A DNA stretch of 64,000 nucleotides from Nonlabens sp. MB-3u-79 (lineage in GTDB: Bacteria; Bacteroidota; Bacteroidia; Flavobacteriales; Flavobacteriaceae), in the NCBI RefSeq assembly GCF_002831625.1, contig NZ_CP025116.1, positions 2,595,501-2,659,500 of the forward strand, in the 5' to 3' direction. The first letter of the stretch is position 1, and each line of letters starts with the position of its first letter. Below the pieces are notes generated by a model. It ran no database searches. It was not told the DNA's origin and worked only from the letters and a program-made list of their open reading frames with translations. Made by a program: the position numbers and the translations under genes. Shown here piece after piece: positions 26,962-35,777 of the stretch.

Positions 26962-28146
26962 ATGATAAGAAAATTTAGCAAAGAAAAAATTTCGATTCAA
27001 AATATTGGAAGGCAAAGATTTTGGATTGGCATATTTTCAGGCTTGTTTTCTGCCATTATAATTACGCTAACTTTTAATTACTTTCGAGAATTATTTCGCT
27101 TTTTCACAACTATATCGGCTGATTTACTAATTCTAGGAGAATCAGAATTACAATTTTACAATTACTTCTTTGCTACACTAGGAACAGTTTTAGGTCTTTC
27201 AATTACGGTCTCGATTTGGATGTCAAATAACAATCATAAAAGAAAAAGAGATCGAATTTATAAACTATACGCAGGAACGAATATTATTTTCCTGTTTTGG
27301 CTAATTTTAATGATGATTGCTCGATTTGGTTCAGTTATACCATTGGTTTTATATGCAATGCCTGGATATGATAATCAATTAAACCTATTTGAAGAATATT
27401 GGTTTTTATTTGTTCTAATTCCAATTGTAGTTTTTACTCAAAATTGGTTTATAGTTAGACGAATATATCATTCTGGAAAATGGATACTCTTTTCATTATT
27501 AATTTGTTTACTAACAGCCTTTTCTTTAAAAATCACAACGTCAGTTAATCAAGAAATACTTAATAATACTTATTTTAAAAAATTTGAAACGGATTATAAT
27601 TATGTTGACCAACAATTAGCCAAAGCCAAAATTAAATACGGAATTGAATTTCAAGAAAAAACAATAAGTACTTTAAAAAAATGGCACACCGAAAGTTCAC
27701 TCGACCAAGTAATGAGTTTGAAATTGACATTTTCTAAAGACAATAAAGTTTCTCTAGACACAATTATTCTTCAAAAAATTGTGATTAGAAACTTTAAAGA
27801 AGGTGGTTGGTATTATAGAAGTAATTCCATTGAAAATTGGCGTTACGCTTATCCAATAGATGTATATAGGCAACTTGAATATTATGATATTAACTCAAAT
27901 GAATCAAAAGAACTTTTAGAAATAATAAGAGAACAAATTAACCTTGTTAATACACCCGAAATTGACTGGGAAGAATATGACAAACACACTAATACTGAAA
28001 TAAGAAAAAGTTTGGGAGTGAAATATAACGTTCCTGAACCATTGATTGAACAGTTAGAAAAAGTGAGAGACAGTATAATGAAAAATAAAAAATATTCCCA
28101 AATTCAAACAAATTTACCTGAATTACAAGACACAGAAAAAGAATAA
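26962..28146 (+). CDS. Multi-helix membrane protein of unknown function
   Basis: A 394-residue protein with about five hydrophobic helices in the first half (about residues 22-45, 68-88, 104-128, 146-165, 172-190) and a soluble, charged C-terminal half (200-394) ending in an acidic tail. A few bases of another frame starting ATG 26950 precede it. No family recognised; the topology suggests an inner-membrane protein with a cytoplasmic domain. Single gene of cassette 26934-28160. Confidence 0.75.
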   Translation: MIRKFSKEKISIQNIGRQRFWIGIFSGLFSAIIITLTFNYFRELFRFFTTISADLLILGESELQFYNYFFATLGTVLGLSITVSIWMSNNNHKRKRDRIYKLYAGTNIIFLFWLILMMIARFGSVIPLVLYAMPGYDNQLNLFEEYWFLFVLIPIVVFTQNWFIVRRIYHSGKWILFSLLICLLTAFSLKITTSVNQEILNNTYFKKFETDYNYVDQQLAKAKIKYGIEFQEKTISTLKKWHTESSLDQVMSLKLTFSKDNKVSLDTIILQKIVIRNFKEGGWYYRSNSIENWRYAYPIDVYRQLEYYDINSNESKELLEIIREQINLVNTPEIDWEEYDKHTNTEIRKSLGVKYNVPEPLIEQLEKVRDSIMKNKKYSQIQTNLPELQDTEKE

Positions 28147-28153
28147 TAACGTG

Positions 28154-28284
28154 CCACAACACCGTGTATAATTAATGGCTAGCCCTCGCCTACTCACAAA
28201 AATCCTAGCGGATTTTCTATTCGGTTTGTATTTACTAAATTAGGTGCTTCAACACGCCACTAATCATACACAAGACCGTTAGGT
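28154..28284 (+). repeat. attC-like site 25 (family B)
   Basis: Left core CCACAAC 28154-28160 pairs with GTTGTGG at 26933 (10 nt, GTGCCACAAC). Right core GTTAGGT 28278-28284. Confidence 0.8.
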
Positions 28285-28301
28285 GCAATTTGCTCACTCA
28301 T

Positions 28302-29021
28302 ATGAAAATACCTAAAATAAAAGGAATAATCGACAGACGAATTTTAATCAATTACCAAATTGATAAAGAAGTCTTGGAGAATTATTTACCAAAACCTTTT
28401 AAACCAAAATTAGTAAACGGAAAAGGAATTGCGGGAATCTGTTTGATAAGATTAAAAGAAATCAGACCGAAAGGTTTACCGAAACAAATCGGAATTTCCT
28501 CGGAAAATGGAGCTCATAGAATTGCAGTCGAATGGACAGAAAACGGAAAGCAAAAAGAAGGAGTTTATATTCCAAGAAGAGATACTTCTTCTAAATTAAA
28601 TTCTTTAGCTGGTGGAACTATATTTCCTGGAATTCACCATTTTGCAAATTTTAAAGTAGCCGAAAAAGACGGAAACTACGAAGTCGGTTTTATTAGTGAT
28701 GACAAAACTTCACTATCAATAAAAGCAAAAGAAACAAATCATTGGAATACTAAAAGTGTATTTGAAAATTTAGAATGTGTTTCCGAATTCTTTGAAAATG
28801 GCTCTATTGGATATTCTCCAGACAAAAATGACTTTGATGGACTTGAATTAAAAGCATATAATTGGAAAGTTTCCCTTTTGGAAGTTGAGAATGTAAAATC
28901 AAGCTTTTTTGAGAATGAAAGTATTTTTCCAAAAGGATCTGTGAAATTTGATAATGCATTATTAATGAAAGATATTGAACACGAATGGGTTGGACTATCG
29001 AAAATAAAAAACTGCACCTAA
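28302..29021 (+). CDS. DUF2071-family protein (acetoacetate decarboxylase-like fold)
   Basis: A 239-residue cytoplasmic protein from ATG 28302 (a TTG at 28290 is in frame but less likely). RRILINYQIDKEVLENYLP near the N-terminus and the GICLIRLKEIRPKGLP strand are typical of DUF2071/YqjF-like proteins, which are predicted to adopt the acetoacetate-decarboxylase fold. Their reaction is not established. The TAA stop overlaps the left core ACCTAAC of site 26. Single-gene cassette. Confidence 0.8.
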   Translation: MKIPKIKGIIDRRILINYQIDKEVLENYLPKPFKPKLVNGKGIAGICLIRLKEIRPKGLPKQIGISSENGAHRIAVEWTENGKQKEGVYIPRRDTSSKLNSLAGGTIFPGIHHFANFKVAEKDGNYEVGFISDDKTSLSIKAKETNHWNTKSVFENLECVSEFFENGSIGYSPDKNDFDGLELKAYNWKVSLLEVENVKSSFFENESIFPKGSVKFDNALLMKDIEHEWVGLSKIKNCT

Positions 29022-29208
29022 CACCGTATATAGCTCATAGCTAATCAGTTGCTTGATCGAAGTTATAGCATATTTGCTAGTCCGCTAAATTTTTTAATTT
29101 GGCTTATTGAGTAAAAAAGATAATAATAAAATTAAAAAATTTGCTAGTGCTTAACCGAAAAGTAATCGCTATTTTTCACGCTACGAGCCATATACACAAC
29201 CGTTGTGT
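29016..29208 (+). repeat. attC-like site 26 (family A)
   Basis: Left core ACCTAAC 29016-29022 pairs with GTTAGGT at 28278. Right core GTTGTGT 29202-29208. Confidence 0.8.
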
Positions 29209-29249
29209 GTAAGTGAAAAAAAATAGAACTGAAATTTAAAACTAGAAAT

Positions 29250-29678
29250 ATGAAAACAAAATTGAATTTAAAAGAACTTTTTTCTACAATATTAATGACA
29301 GTAGTTTTTATGACTGTAACTTCTGAATTAAACGCTCAAGAAAAAAAAGCAGAATTAAAAGATTTCAAAATTCTCATTGAGAAAACTGAAAACGGAATAA
29401 AAATGAAGAGTACTGAAGGAAGTGCATGGATTGACTTATCGTTTAGCTTGAATAATTACCAAACTCAAATGGTAGATGAATATGGAATGACGGAGTTGGA
29501 AAACGTATCAGAAAACAAAGACAATAATCTTGCAGATTTTTTATTTACGATATCTAAAACGGAAAACGGAGTTGAACTTAAAGGTATTGAAGGAACAGCC
29601 TGGACTCAATTGCAATTCTCTCTTGCTAAGAATAAAAAGCACGTAATTAATCAATACGGAGTAACAAGTCTGAACTAA
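29250..29678 (+). CDS. Secreted protein with two tandem repeats
   Basis: A 142-residue protein with a signal peptide (about residues 1-29, ending SELNAQ). The mature part consists of two homologous about 45-residue units: KTENGIKMKSTEGSAWIDLS..YGMTEL and KTENGVELKGIEGTAWTQLQ..YGVTSL. This internal duplication is clear by eye. The function of the unit is unknown. ATG lies 42 bases after the core. Single-gene cassette. Confidence 0.78.
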   Translation: MKTKLNLKELFSTILMTVVFMTVTSELNAQEKKAELKDFKILIEKTENGIKMKSTEGSAWIDLSFSLNNYQTQMVDEYGMTELENVSENKDNNLADFLFTISKTENGVELKGIEGTAWTQLQFSLAKNKKHVINQYGVTSLN

Positions 29679-29688
29679 AAACACCTAC

Positions 29689-29766
29689 ACACAACAGCGC
29701 ATATAGCAAATAGCGGTCAATCATTGTGAAGAGAGCCGCTACTTGCCATATACGCACACGTTGCCA
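29689..29766 (+). repeat. attC-like site 27 (family D, 78 bp)
   Basis: Left core ACACAAC 29689-29695 pairs with GTTGTGT at 29202. Right core GTTGCCA 29760-29766. The 68 bases from AAC to GTT are identical to site 18, although the two cassettes' genes are unrelated. Confidence 0.8.
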
Positions 29767-29775
29767 CCAATTTGA

Positions 29776-30822
29776 ATGAACATCAGAAATCCAATATATT
29801 CATTTAGTTTAATAGTCTTTCTTTTCGGAATTTTCATATTCCTAATTATGGGATTTTGGGGAATTGGAGCTATACTTTGGTTGTTTGGAATTTATTCAAT
29901 TTTACTATTAACAAGTTTTTTACTTAAAAAATTCAAAGTCAAATACCGACAAATTATTGAATGGACTTTAATATTTGTTTATGTTCTATCCCACACTTTG
30001 TACCATTTAAATTGGGACGTTGGAAGTGAAATTTATTTCACAAATGAAAATGAACCTTTTGTTGGAAAAAATCAGAGTTTTATAATAGTTTTCGGAATAG
30101 AAAACCAACCAAAACTAGAAAGTAATTATTTTACAAATAATAAAATCCTCATTCCCGAAAATGGAATTTTATTAACTTCTTCAAAAAAGGAAATATTTAA
30201 ACATAGATATAGATTTCCTGTAGTTGGTAGTGGAGAAAAGTTTTCAGCCACTTACTTTGAGCAATATAATTGTTACGGAGAAAAAAATTACAAATTTAAT
30301 TACGTTGTTGGAACAATAAGCGACTTGGGTGAAGTTGATTATAGATACAGAGATTCAATTGGAGATTTAATTTGTGAAAAACTCAAAAATGAAGATTTTA
30401 AAAACAATCTAAAAGTAGGTTATGAAAACGGAAATTATCTTGACCAAAAAGAGGTTTTAATAAATTATCAGAATTTGACTAAACTTCCAAACGGACTTTT
30501 AGAATTGAGAAATCTTGAGTATTTAAATGTGCATTCTAATAAACTGAAAGTATTCCCTAAAAGTATTTTAGAGTTTCCAAAACTTAAAAGACTGACAATT
30601 GGATATAATGAAATTAAAACAATTCCTGAATGGATTGGCGGAATTAAAAATTTAGAAAGTCTTGCAGTAAATGGAAATGATTTGACTTCAATTCCTGATA
30701 CGTTATTGACTTTACCGAAACTGAATTATTTGCTAATAAGAGAAAATGATTTTGACGAATCGGAAATAAAAGAAACAATTGAAAAATTTGAACAAAAAGG
30801 AGTGACAGTCCAATATGAATAA
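29776..30822 (+). CDS. Membrane-anchored leucine-rich-repeat protein
   Basis: A 348-residue protein. Two to three N-terminal membrane helices (about residues 9-30, 32-52, 62-80) are followed by an extracytoplasmic or cytoplasmic linker domain (85-225) and four to five LRR units at the C-terminus (about 228-330: LTKLPNGLLELRNLEYLNVHSN, LKRLTIGYNEIKTIPEW, LESLAVNGNDLTSIPDTL, LNYLLIRENDF). LRRs mediate protein binding. The middle domain is unrecognised. Single-gene cassette. Confidence 0.82.
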   Translation: MNIRNPIYSFSLIVFLFGIFIFLIMGFWGIGAILWLFGIYSILLLTSFLLKKFKVKYRQIIEWTLIFVYVLSHTLYHLNWDVGSEIYFTNENEPFVGKNQSFIIVFGIENQPKLESNYFTNNKILIPENGILLTSSKKEIFKHRYRFPVVGSGEKFSATYFEQYNCYGEKNYKFNYVVGTISDLGEVDYRYRDSIGDLICEKLKNEDFKNNLKVGYENGNYLDQKEVLINYQNLTKLPNGLLELRNLEYLNVHSNKLKVFPKSILEFPKLKRLTIGYNEIKTIPEWIGGIKNLESLAVNGNDLTSIPDTLLTLPKLNYLLIRENDFDESEIKETIEKFEQKGVTVQYE

Positions 30823-30831
30823 AAAAACTGG

Positions 30832-30963
30832 TGGCAACACCGTATATAATTTATTGCTAGTTTTAGCTTACTTACGAAAATCTTTGCGGATTTTCTATTC
30901 GGTTTTTATTTGCTAAATTAGGTGCTTAAACCTCGCAACAAATCATATACAATCACGTTGTAA
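30832..30963 (+). repeat. attC-like site 28 (family B variant)
   Basis: Left core TGGCAAC 30832-30838 pairs with GTTGCCA at 29760. Right core GTTGTAA 30957-30963. The body is close to site 3. Confidence 0.8.
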
Positions 30964-30988
30964 GCAATTTAAGAAAACCGAAAACTCA

Positions 30989-31492
30989 ATGAATAAAATC
31001 CTATTATTGATACTGATTTTGTTTCTAAACCAAAGTTGTAAAGACAATAAAACTGAATTGCCAAATTCTATTAAAATCATTACGAAATTTAAAGTTTTAG
31101 ATGAAAAAATTAGTCCGAATAATATGAACTGTTCTGAAAAGAGTGTTCCGTTTTTAAAAATGAAAGAAAATGATTGCTCATTCTCAATTGGAATTTATGA
31201 ATTTGATATTGAAAAAAAATATCTGATAGACGAAAATGGAAATCTAAAAGAATTTTGGAAATATCTTTCAGAAGGTCCACTAACATATTCTTTAAGCCAA
31301 CTAAATTCAGATAAGAAATATAAAAAATACGAGAATTTAGAAAAATTCAATGTTCGAGTCTCAAAAAGTGGAACTGAAATAATAGATACCAATGACACTT
31401 TGAGAATTGAACAAATCTTTAAATCTGAAAAATTAATATTAATGAAAAAATCGGAGAATATTGGAAGAAGAATATTGTACGAATATGAATAA
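30989..31492 (+). CDS. Hypothetical lipoprotein
   Basis: A 167-residue lipoprotein with lipobox NQSC (Cys17). The mature part has two Cys (NCSEKS, ENDCSFS) that could pair. No recognised family. Single-gene cassette 30958-31507. Confidence 0.7.
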   Translation: MNKILLLILILFLNQSCKDNKTELPNSIKIITKFKVLDEKISPNNMNCSEKSVPFLKMKENDCSFSIGIYEFDIEKKYLIDENGNLKEFWKYLSEGPLTYSLSQLNSDKKYKKYENLEKFNVRVSKSGTEIIDTNDTLRIEQIFKSEKLILMKKSENIGRRILYEYE

Positions 31493-31500
31493 AAAACTGC

Positions 31501-31692
31501 TTACAACACCGTATATAACTCATAGCTAATTAGTTGTTTAATCGAAGTTATGGCATATTTGCAAGTCCACCAAATTTTTTAATTTGGCTTATTGAGAAAA
31601 AAGATAATAATAAAATTAAAAAATTGGCTCGTGCTGAACCGAAAAGTAATCGCTATTTTGTACGCTACGAGCCATATACATCACAGTTGGCA
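31501..31692 (+). repeat. attC-like site 29 (family A)
   Basis: Left core TTACAAC 31501-31507 pairs with GTTGTAA at 30957 (TGCTTACAAC, 10 nt). Right core GTTGGCA 31686-31692. Confidence 0.8.
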
Positions 31693-31718
31693 GTAATTTG
31701 AGAAAACCACGAACCTTA

Positions 31719-32186
31719 ATGAATAAGAACAAAAAAATAGCACTTTTCATAATAATTCTAATCGGAATTTTTGTGCCTTTTATTGATTCCATTCTGATTT
31801 TTGAAATGTTCTTTCTTCTAATTCCTTTTGCAATAATTTTCGTTTTGACTTTGATTTATTTAATTGTGAGTCTGATAAATAAAAAATTGAATCCACGAAA
31901 AGCTTTATTTGTCTTTTCAATACTTCCGATTTTCGTAATATCACAGCTAACTTCTGATTTTGTATTTGACAGAATCCAGAGATTTAGAATTAAAAGAGCG
32001 ATTGTAGAAATTGAAAAATCAAAAAATAACAATGGGGAATTTCCAAAGAACATTGATTTAAAAATGGGTGTCGAATATACAGCAGGAGAAAATGGTTATG
32101 CGTTCAAATATTCAAGAGGATTTTTAGAAACTGTAAGATATAATTCAACTGATAAAGAATTTGTAGTTTATGGATGGAATGATTAA
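31719..32186 (+). CDS. Membrane protein with small extracytoplasmic domain
   Basis: A 155-residue protein from ATG 31719 (TTG 31698 is in frame but upstream of the better start). Three hydrophobic segments occur (about residues 7-24, 27-50, 60-80), followed by a soluble tail with EKSKNNNGEFPKNIDL and GYAFKYSRGFLETVRYN, a pattern seen in small pilin-like or secreted bacterial domains. Function unknown. First of two genes in one cassette, separated by what looks like a decayed recombination site. Confidence 0.7.
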   Translation: MNKNKKIALFIIILIGIFVPFIDSILIFEMFFLLIPFAIIFVLTLIYLIVSLINKKLNPRKALFVFSILPIFVISQLTSDFVFDRIQRFRIKRAIVEIEKSKNNNGEFPKNIDLKMGVEYTAGENGYAFKYSRGFLETVRYNSTDKEFVVYGWND

Positions 32187-32190
32187 AAAA

Positions 32191-32220
32191 ACTACTACCA
32201 ATGTATTCGTGTATAATTAC
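32191..32220 (+). repeat. Decayed left half of a family B attC-like site (cassette fusion scar)
   Basis: ACTACTACCAA followed by CGTGTATAATTA resembles the expected closing core of this cassette (ACTGCCAAC for start GTTGGCA) plus a family B left arm (CGTGTATAATTAATGG). The right half and any core are missing. It suggests that two former cassettes were fused by deletion. Confidence 0.5.
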
Positions 32221-32223
32221 TAA

Positions 32224-32529
32224 ATGAAAGAAAGTAAAACTTTAAAATGGATTTTTATTTCGGTTGGCGGAATTTTAATATGCCTGATTAGTTTTACGCT
32301 AATTTACGATTTATTAATTCCTGACATTTGTTACTATCACACTAACGAAATGAATCCAATTATGAATCTTTTTTATAGTGCTGGAGGTGCTGACAATGGA
32401 CATCCAAGTCCGAATTTATTGAACTTGATAGCATCATTAATTATTGGCGGAATTTTAGGGTTTGGAATTTATAAATATTTAACGAATAAAAACAAACGAA
32501 AAATAAAAACTACTGCCAACACCGTATAA
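32224..32529 (+). CDS. Small membrane protein
   Basis: A 101-residue protein with an N-terminal hydrophobic segment (about residues 9-29, IFISVGGILICLISFTLIYDLL) and a second one (about 66-85, LLNLIASLIIGGILGFGIY). The loop between is Asn/Gly/Pro-rich. Its stop TAA (32527-32529) lies in the following attC-like site, so the end (TTANTV) is site-encoded. Function unknown. Confidence 0.68.
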   Translation: MKESKTLKWIFISVGGILICLISFTLIYDLLIPDICYYHTNEMNPIMNLFYSAGGADNGHPSPNLLNLIASLIIGGILGFGIYKYLTNKNKRKIKTTANTV

Positions 32530-32645
32530 AATTAATTGCTAGTTCTAGCCTACTTACGAAAGTCCTCGCGGACTTTCTATATGTGATTTATTTACTAACT
32601 TTAGTGCTTAAACCACGCAACTAATCTTATACAAACACGTTACCT
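32514..32645 (+). repeat. attC-like site 30 (family B variant)
   Basis: Left core TGCCAAC 32514-32520 pairs with GTTGGCA at 31686, spanning both genes. Right core GTTACCT 32639-32645. Confidence 0.8.
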
Positions 32646-32966
32646 ACAATAGCACAAAAACCCCAAGCTACGGCCAACGCTACCATAATGCTCGGTATAT
32701 AATTCTGAAGTGAATAGTAAAGCCTCCCTCCGATCCATTACTGAGATAATATATAAAATGCACTCCGTGTTGCGGTAAAATCCCGTGAACGGCTCTTAGA
32801 GATCAAAATAAACCCGGATCATACAAACACCTAGATCGTTAAAATACATTCGCCAGGGCTTTCTATTAGAACTCAGAGAATGAAAATATATCAGACCCTT
32901 AGAACCGCAACACTCCAAATATTTACTAGCTATGGAATATGCGTATGTGGTGCTACAGTAGGTAAC
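32640..32966 (+). repeat. Non-coding cassette, copy 4 of 5
   Basis: Same element as at 3535, ends GTTACCTAC / GTAGGTAAC. The ORF that can be drawn from ATG 32880 runs through the following attC-like site and is not conserved in all copies, so I do not call it. Confidence 0.75.
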
Positions 32967-33173
32967 AACGGTTATAATTCATTGCAAGTTAAGAGCTTGC
33001 CAATGGCTGTTAGTGATTGGATCTACAGCCGCAGCCCTTTTGAACGTTTAATAAAAACTGTCGTCTGTAAAAAAAACAGACCACAAATAAAGTAAAAGAG
33101 CTGGGCTGCTTTTTGTGGCATCAGGTTTTTGGCTTACTTTCATGCAACGAAATCATAACCGAGACCGTTGTCA
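32960..33173 (+). repeat. attC-like site 31 (family E)
   Basis: Left core AGGTAAC 32960-32966 pairs with GTTACCT at 32639. Right core GTTGTCA 33167-33173. Confidence 0.75.
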
Positions 33174-33200
33174 TTAATTATAAAACAAGTACAAAAAGAC

Positions 33201-33926
33201 ATGAAATATATCATTACAACCATTCTCCTTTTGTTTATCAACTATACGAATGGACAAGACATTTTTAATAGTATTAAGTCTGGTAACCAAGATGAGTTGC
33301 TAACTCTATTAAAAAATGGAGAAGGGACTAAACAGTTTAATGAAAACGGATTAACACCTTTATGGATGGCGGTTTTTAAAAATGATACTACCTCTGTAAG
33401 AATCTTAATTGAAAATGGAGCCGATGTTAATGGACTGACTAAAAAAGGTCTGACCCCGATAATTGTAGGTTCTATGGCTAATGCAACGGAGAGTGTCGGA
33501 ATATTAATAAAAAACGGTGCGGATGTAAACTGGAAATCAGCAGAAGTAGGTAACCAACAACCGATTCGATTTGCTTCTAAAAAGGGCACTATTGAGTTTA
33601 TAAAAATGTTACTTGAAGCTGGCGCAGATATGGAATCTACCGCAAATGATGGAGGAACTCCTTTACTCGCAGCGGTTTACAGCAATAATTATAGTCTTGC
33701 TAAATTCTATTTCGAGAAGGGTGCAAAAGTTGATATTCTAGCTAGAGACGGAGAATGCATAATTCATGAAGCAATCAAAACAAAAAACCCTAAAATGGTG
33801 GAGCTCGCACTTCAATATGATTGTCCGTTAGACTTCAAAGATGGTAAAGGGTTAAGCACAAAAGAAATTGCAAACGCTACTGGAGACAAAAAAATTAAGA
33901 ATCTGATTAAGACCGCGCTAAAATAA
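33201..33926 (+). CDS. Secreted ankyrin-repeat protein
   Basis: A 241-residue protein from ATG 33201. Signal peptide residues 1-19 (ending YTNGQ), then about six ankyrin repeats (for example GLTPLWMAVFKNDTTSVRILIENGADVN, GLTPIIVGSMANATESVGILIKNGADVN, GGTPLLAAVYSNNYSLAKFYFEKGAKV). It is a periplasmic protein-binding scaffold; small secreted ankyrin proteins often accompany enzymes as inhibitors or partners, but no partner is in this cassette. Flanked on both sides by non-coding cassette copies. Confidence 0.88.
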   Translation: MKYIITTILLLFINYTNGQDIFNSIKSGNQDELLTLLKNGEGTKQFNENGLTPLWMAVFKNDTTSVRILIENGADVNGLTKKGLTPIIVGSMANATESVGILIKNGADVNWKSAEVGNQQPIRFASKKGTIEFIKMLLEAGADMESTANDGGTPLLAAVYSNNYSLAKFYFEKGAKVDILARDGECIIHEAIKTKNPKMVELALQYDCPLDFKDGKGLSTKEIANATGDKKIKNLIKTALK

Positions 33927-33930
33927 CTAA

Positions 33931-34126
33931 TGACAACAAAACCTATAAACAATACGGGCTTCGGGCTTAAACGAATAGTCTGTGTATATTTATGAAGTCC
34001 GCAAAATCTTTTGGATTTTGCTTTAAACAAGGAAAAGAAAAAACAAAACAAAAAGATTTTGCTATGTGCGTGGCGGAAAGCAAATGCTAGTTTGCCCCCG
34101 TACTGTTCATAGCTAAACCGTTACCT
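33931..34126 (+). repeat. attC-like site 32 (family F-like)
   Basis: Left core TGACAAC 33931-33937 pairs with GTTGTCA at 33167. Right core GTTACCT 34120-34126. Arms CTATAAACAATACGGG / CCCGTACTGTTCATAG. Confidence 0.75.
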
Positions 34127-34469
34127 ACAATAGCACAAAAACCCCAAGCTACGGCCAACGCTACCATAATACTCGGTATATAATTCCGAAGTAAATAGTA
34201 AAGCCTCTCTCCGATCCATTACTGAGATTATATATACAATGCACTCCGTGTTGCGTTAAACAGCGCGTGAATGGCTCTTAGAGATCAAAATAAATCCAGA
34301 TCATACCAACACCTAGATCGTTAAAATACATTCCCCAAGGCGCTCCATTAGAACTCACAAGATGAAAAGTAGAACTCACAGAATGAAAATATATCATAAC
34401 CTTAGAACCGCAACACTCCAAATATTTACTAGCTATGGAGTATGCGTATGTGGTGCTACGGTAGGTAAC
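34121..34469 (+). repeat. Non-coding cassette, copy 5 of 5
   Basis: Same element as at 3535, with complementary ends GTTACCTAC / GTAGGTAAC. Only about 1.15 kb separates it from copy 4, so homologous recombination could delete the ankyrin cassette. Confidence 0.75.
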
Positions 34470-34676
34470 AACGGTTATAATTCATTGCAAGTTAAGAGCT
34501 TGCCAATGGCTGTTAGTGATTGGATCTACAGCCGCAGCCCTTTTGAACGTTTAATGAAAACTGTCGTCTGTAAAAAAAACAGACCACAAATAAAGTAAAA
34601 GAGCTGGGCTGCTTTTTGTGGCATCAGGTTTTTGGCTTACTTTCATGCAACGAAATCATAACCGAGACCGTTAGGC
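34463..34676 (+). repeat. attC-like site 33 (family E)
   Basis: Left core AGGTAAC 34463-34469 pairs with GTTACCT at 34120. Right core GTTAGGC 34670-34676. Confidence 0.75.
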
Positions 34677-34694
34677 ACAATTAAAAAAAATACC

Positions 34695-35612
34695 ATGAAA
34701 AAGTTCAATATTATATTACTGACTTCTACTTTAGTTCATTTATCCTTGTTTGCACAAACCCATACAAAGATTATTGACATGCATATTCACTCCTACACTG
34801 AAAGTGAATTTGAAGGAAAAGAACCAGACCAAGATTATTACGGTAATAAAGGTTCAAAAGATGCAGAATCACACCGTTTAGAAACATTTGCTGCATTTGA
34901 AAAATTTAATATCGTTAAGGCAATGGTAAGTGGTAATCCTGAAAGTGTTGAGAATTGGGTAACAAAAGATAGTAATCAACGTATCATAAGAGGTATTTTA
35001 ATGTATACACCAGATGATTATGACATGGATTCTGTAAAATTTGAACAAATGGTGAAAGATAATAAAATTGAAGTTTTCGGAGAAACCGCGCCTTATTACG
35101 GTGGGACAACGTTAAGTGATTCTATTTGGCAGCCTTACTTACAAATTTGTGAAAAATATGATATTCCTGTGGCTGTACACATGGGGGGAGGAGATCCTGG
35201 TGGAACATATTCTTGGTCACCAAAAGCAAGATTAAAATTAGGTGATCCATATACAATTGAAGATGTTTTGGTGAAATATCCTAAACTTCGAATTTATATG
35301 ATGCATGCTGGTGGAGAAGATTGGCCAGAGCATGCTCTTAGGCTCATGGCCTATTATCCACAACTCTATACAGATCTTGCAGTAATGTTATGGGTAGAAC
35401 CTAATACACAACGCTATATTAAAGAATTTATCAAAAACGCAAAAGAAGCTGGTTATCTAAATCGAGTAATGTTTGGCTCTGATCAAATGAAATTTCCATA
35501 TGCTATTGAAAAATCAATTAATTTCCTAAAAAGTCTTGATTTCTTGACAGATAAAGAGAAAGAAGATATTTTTTATAATAATGCAGCAATATTTTTAAAA
35601 TTGAAAGAATAA
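34695..35612 (+). CDS. Secreted amidohydrolase-family (metal-dependent hydrolase) protein
   Basis: A 305-residue protein with a signal peptide (about residues 1-20, ending LSLFAQ). The TIM-barrel amidohydrolase-2 layout is visible: KIIDMHIHS (about 24-32, the HxH metal pair), VAVHMGGG (about 159-166), YMMHAGGEDWPEHAL (about 201-215) and FGSDQMKFP (about 260-268, catalytic Asp). The substrate is unknown; related enzymes are decarboxylases or lactonases. Its location in the periplasm is unusual for this family but seen in Bacteroidota. Single-gene cassette. Confidence 0.82.
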   Translation: MKKFNIILLTSTLVHLSLFAQTHTKIIDMHIHSYTESEFEGKEPDQDYYGNKGSKDAESHRLETFAAFEKFNIVKAMVSGNPESVENWVTKDSNQRIIRGILMYTPDDYDMDSVKFEQMVKDNKIEVFGETAPYYGGTTLSDSIWQPYLQICEKYDIPVAVHMGGGDPGGTYSWSPKARLKLGDPYTIEDVLVKYPKLRIYMMHAGGEDWPEHALRLMAYYPQLYTDLAVMLWVEPNTQRYIKEFIKNAKEAGYLNRVMFGSDQMKFPYAIEKSINFLKSLDFLTDKEKEDIFYNNAAIFLKLKE

Positions 35613-35616
35613 CTGT

Positions 35617-35748
35617 GCCTAACACCGTATAAAAATAATTGCGGTTTAGTGCTATAAAAAAGGTAGTTGCGTGTTTGCTACATCTGATTTTCCTGCGGAA
35701 AATCCTCGCACGCAAACCCGCAACTATTCTTATACATAAACGTTGTGA
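35617..35748 (+). repeat. attC-like site 34 (family G)
   Basis: Left core GCCTAAC 35617-35623 pairs with GTTAGGC at 34670. Right core GTTGTGA 35742-35748. Arms GTATAAAAATAATTGCGG / CCGCAACTATTCTTATAC. Confidence 0.8.
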
Positions 35749-35777
35749 TCAATTAAGAAAAATAAAATAACTTTAAC

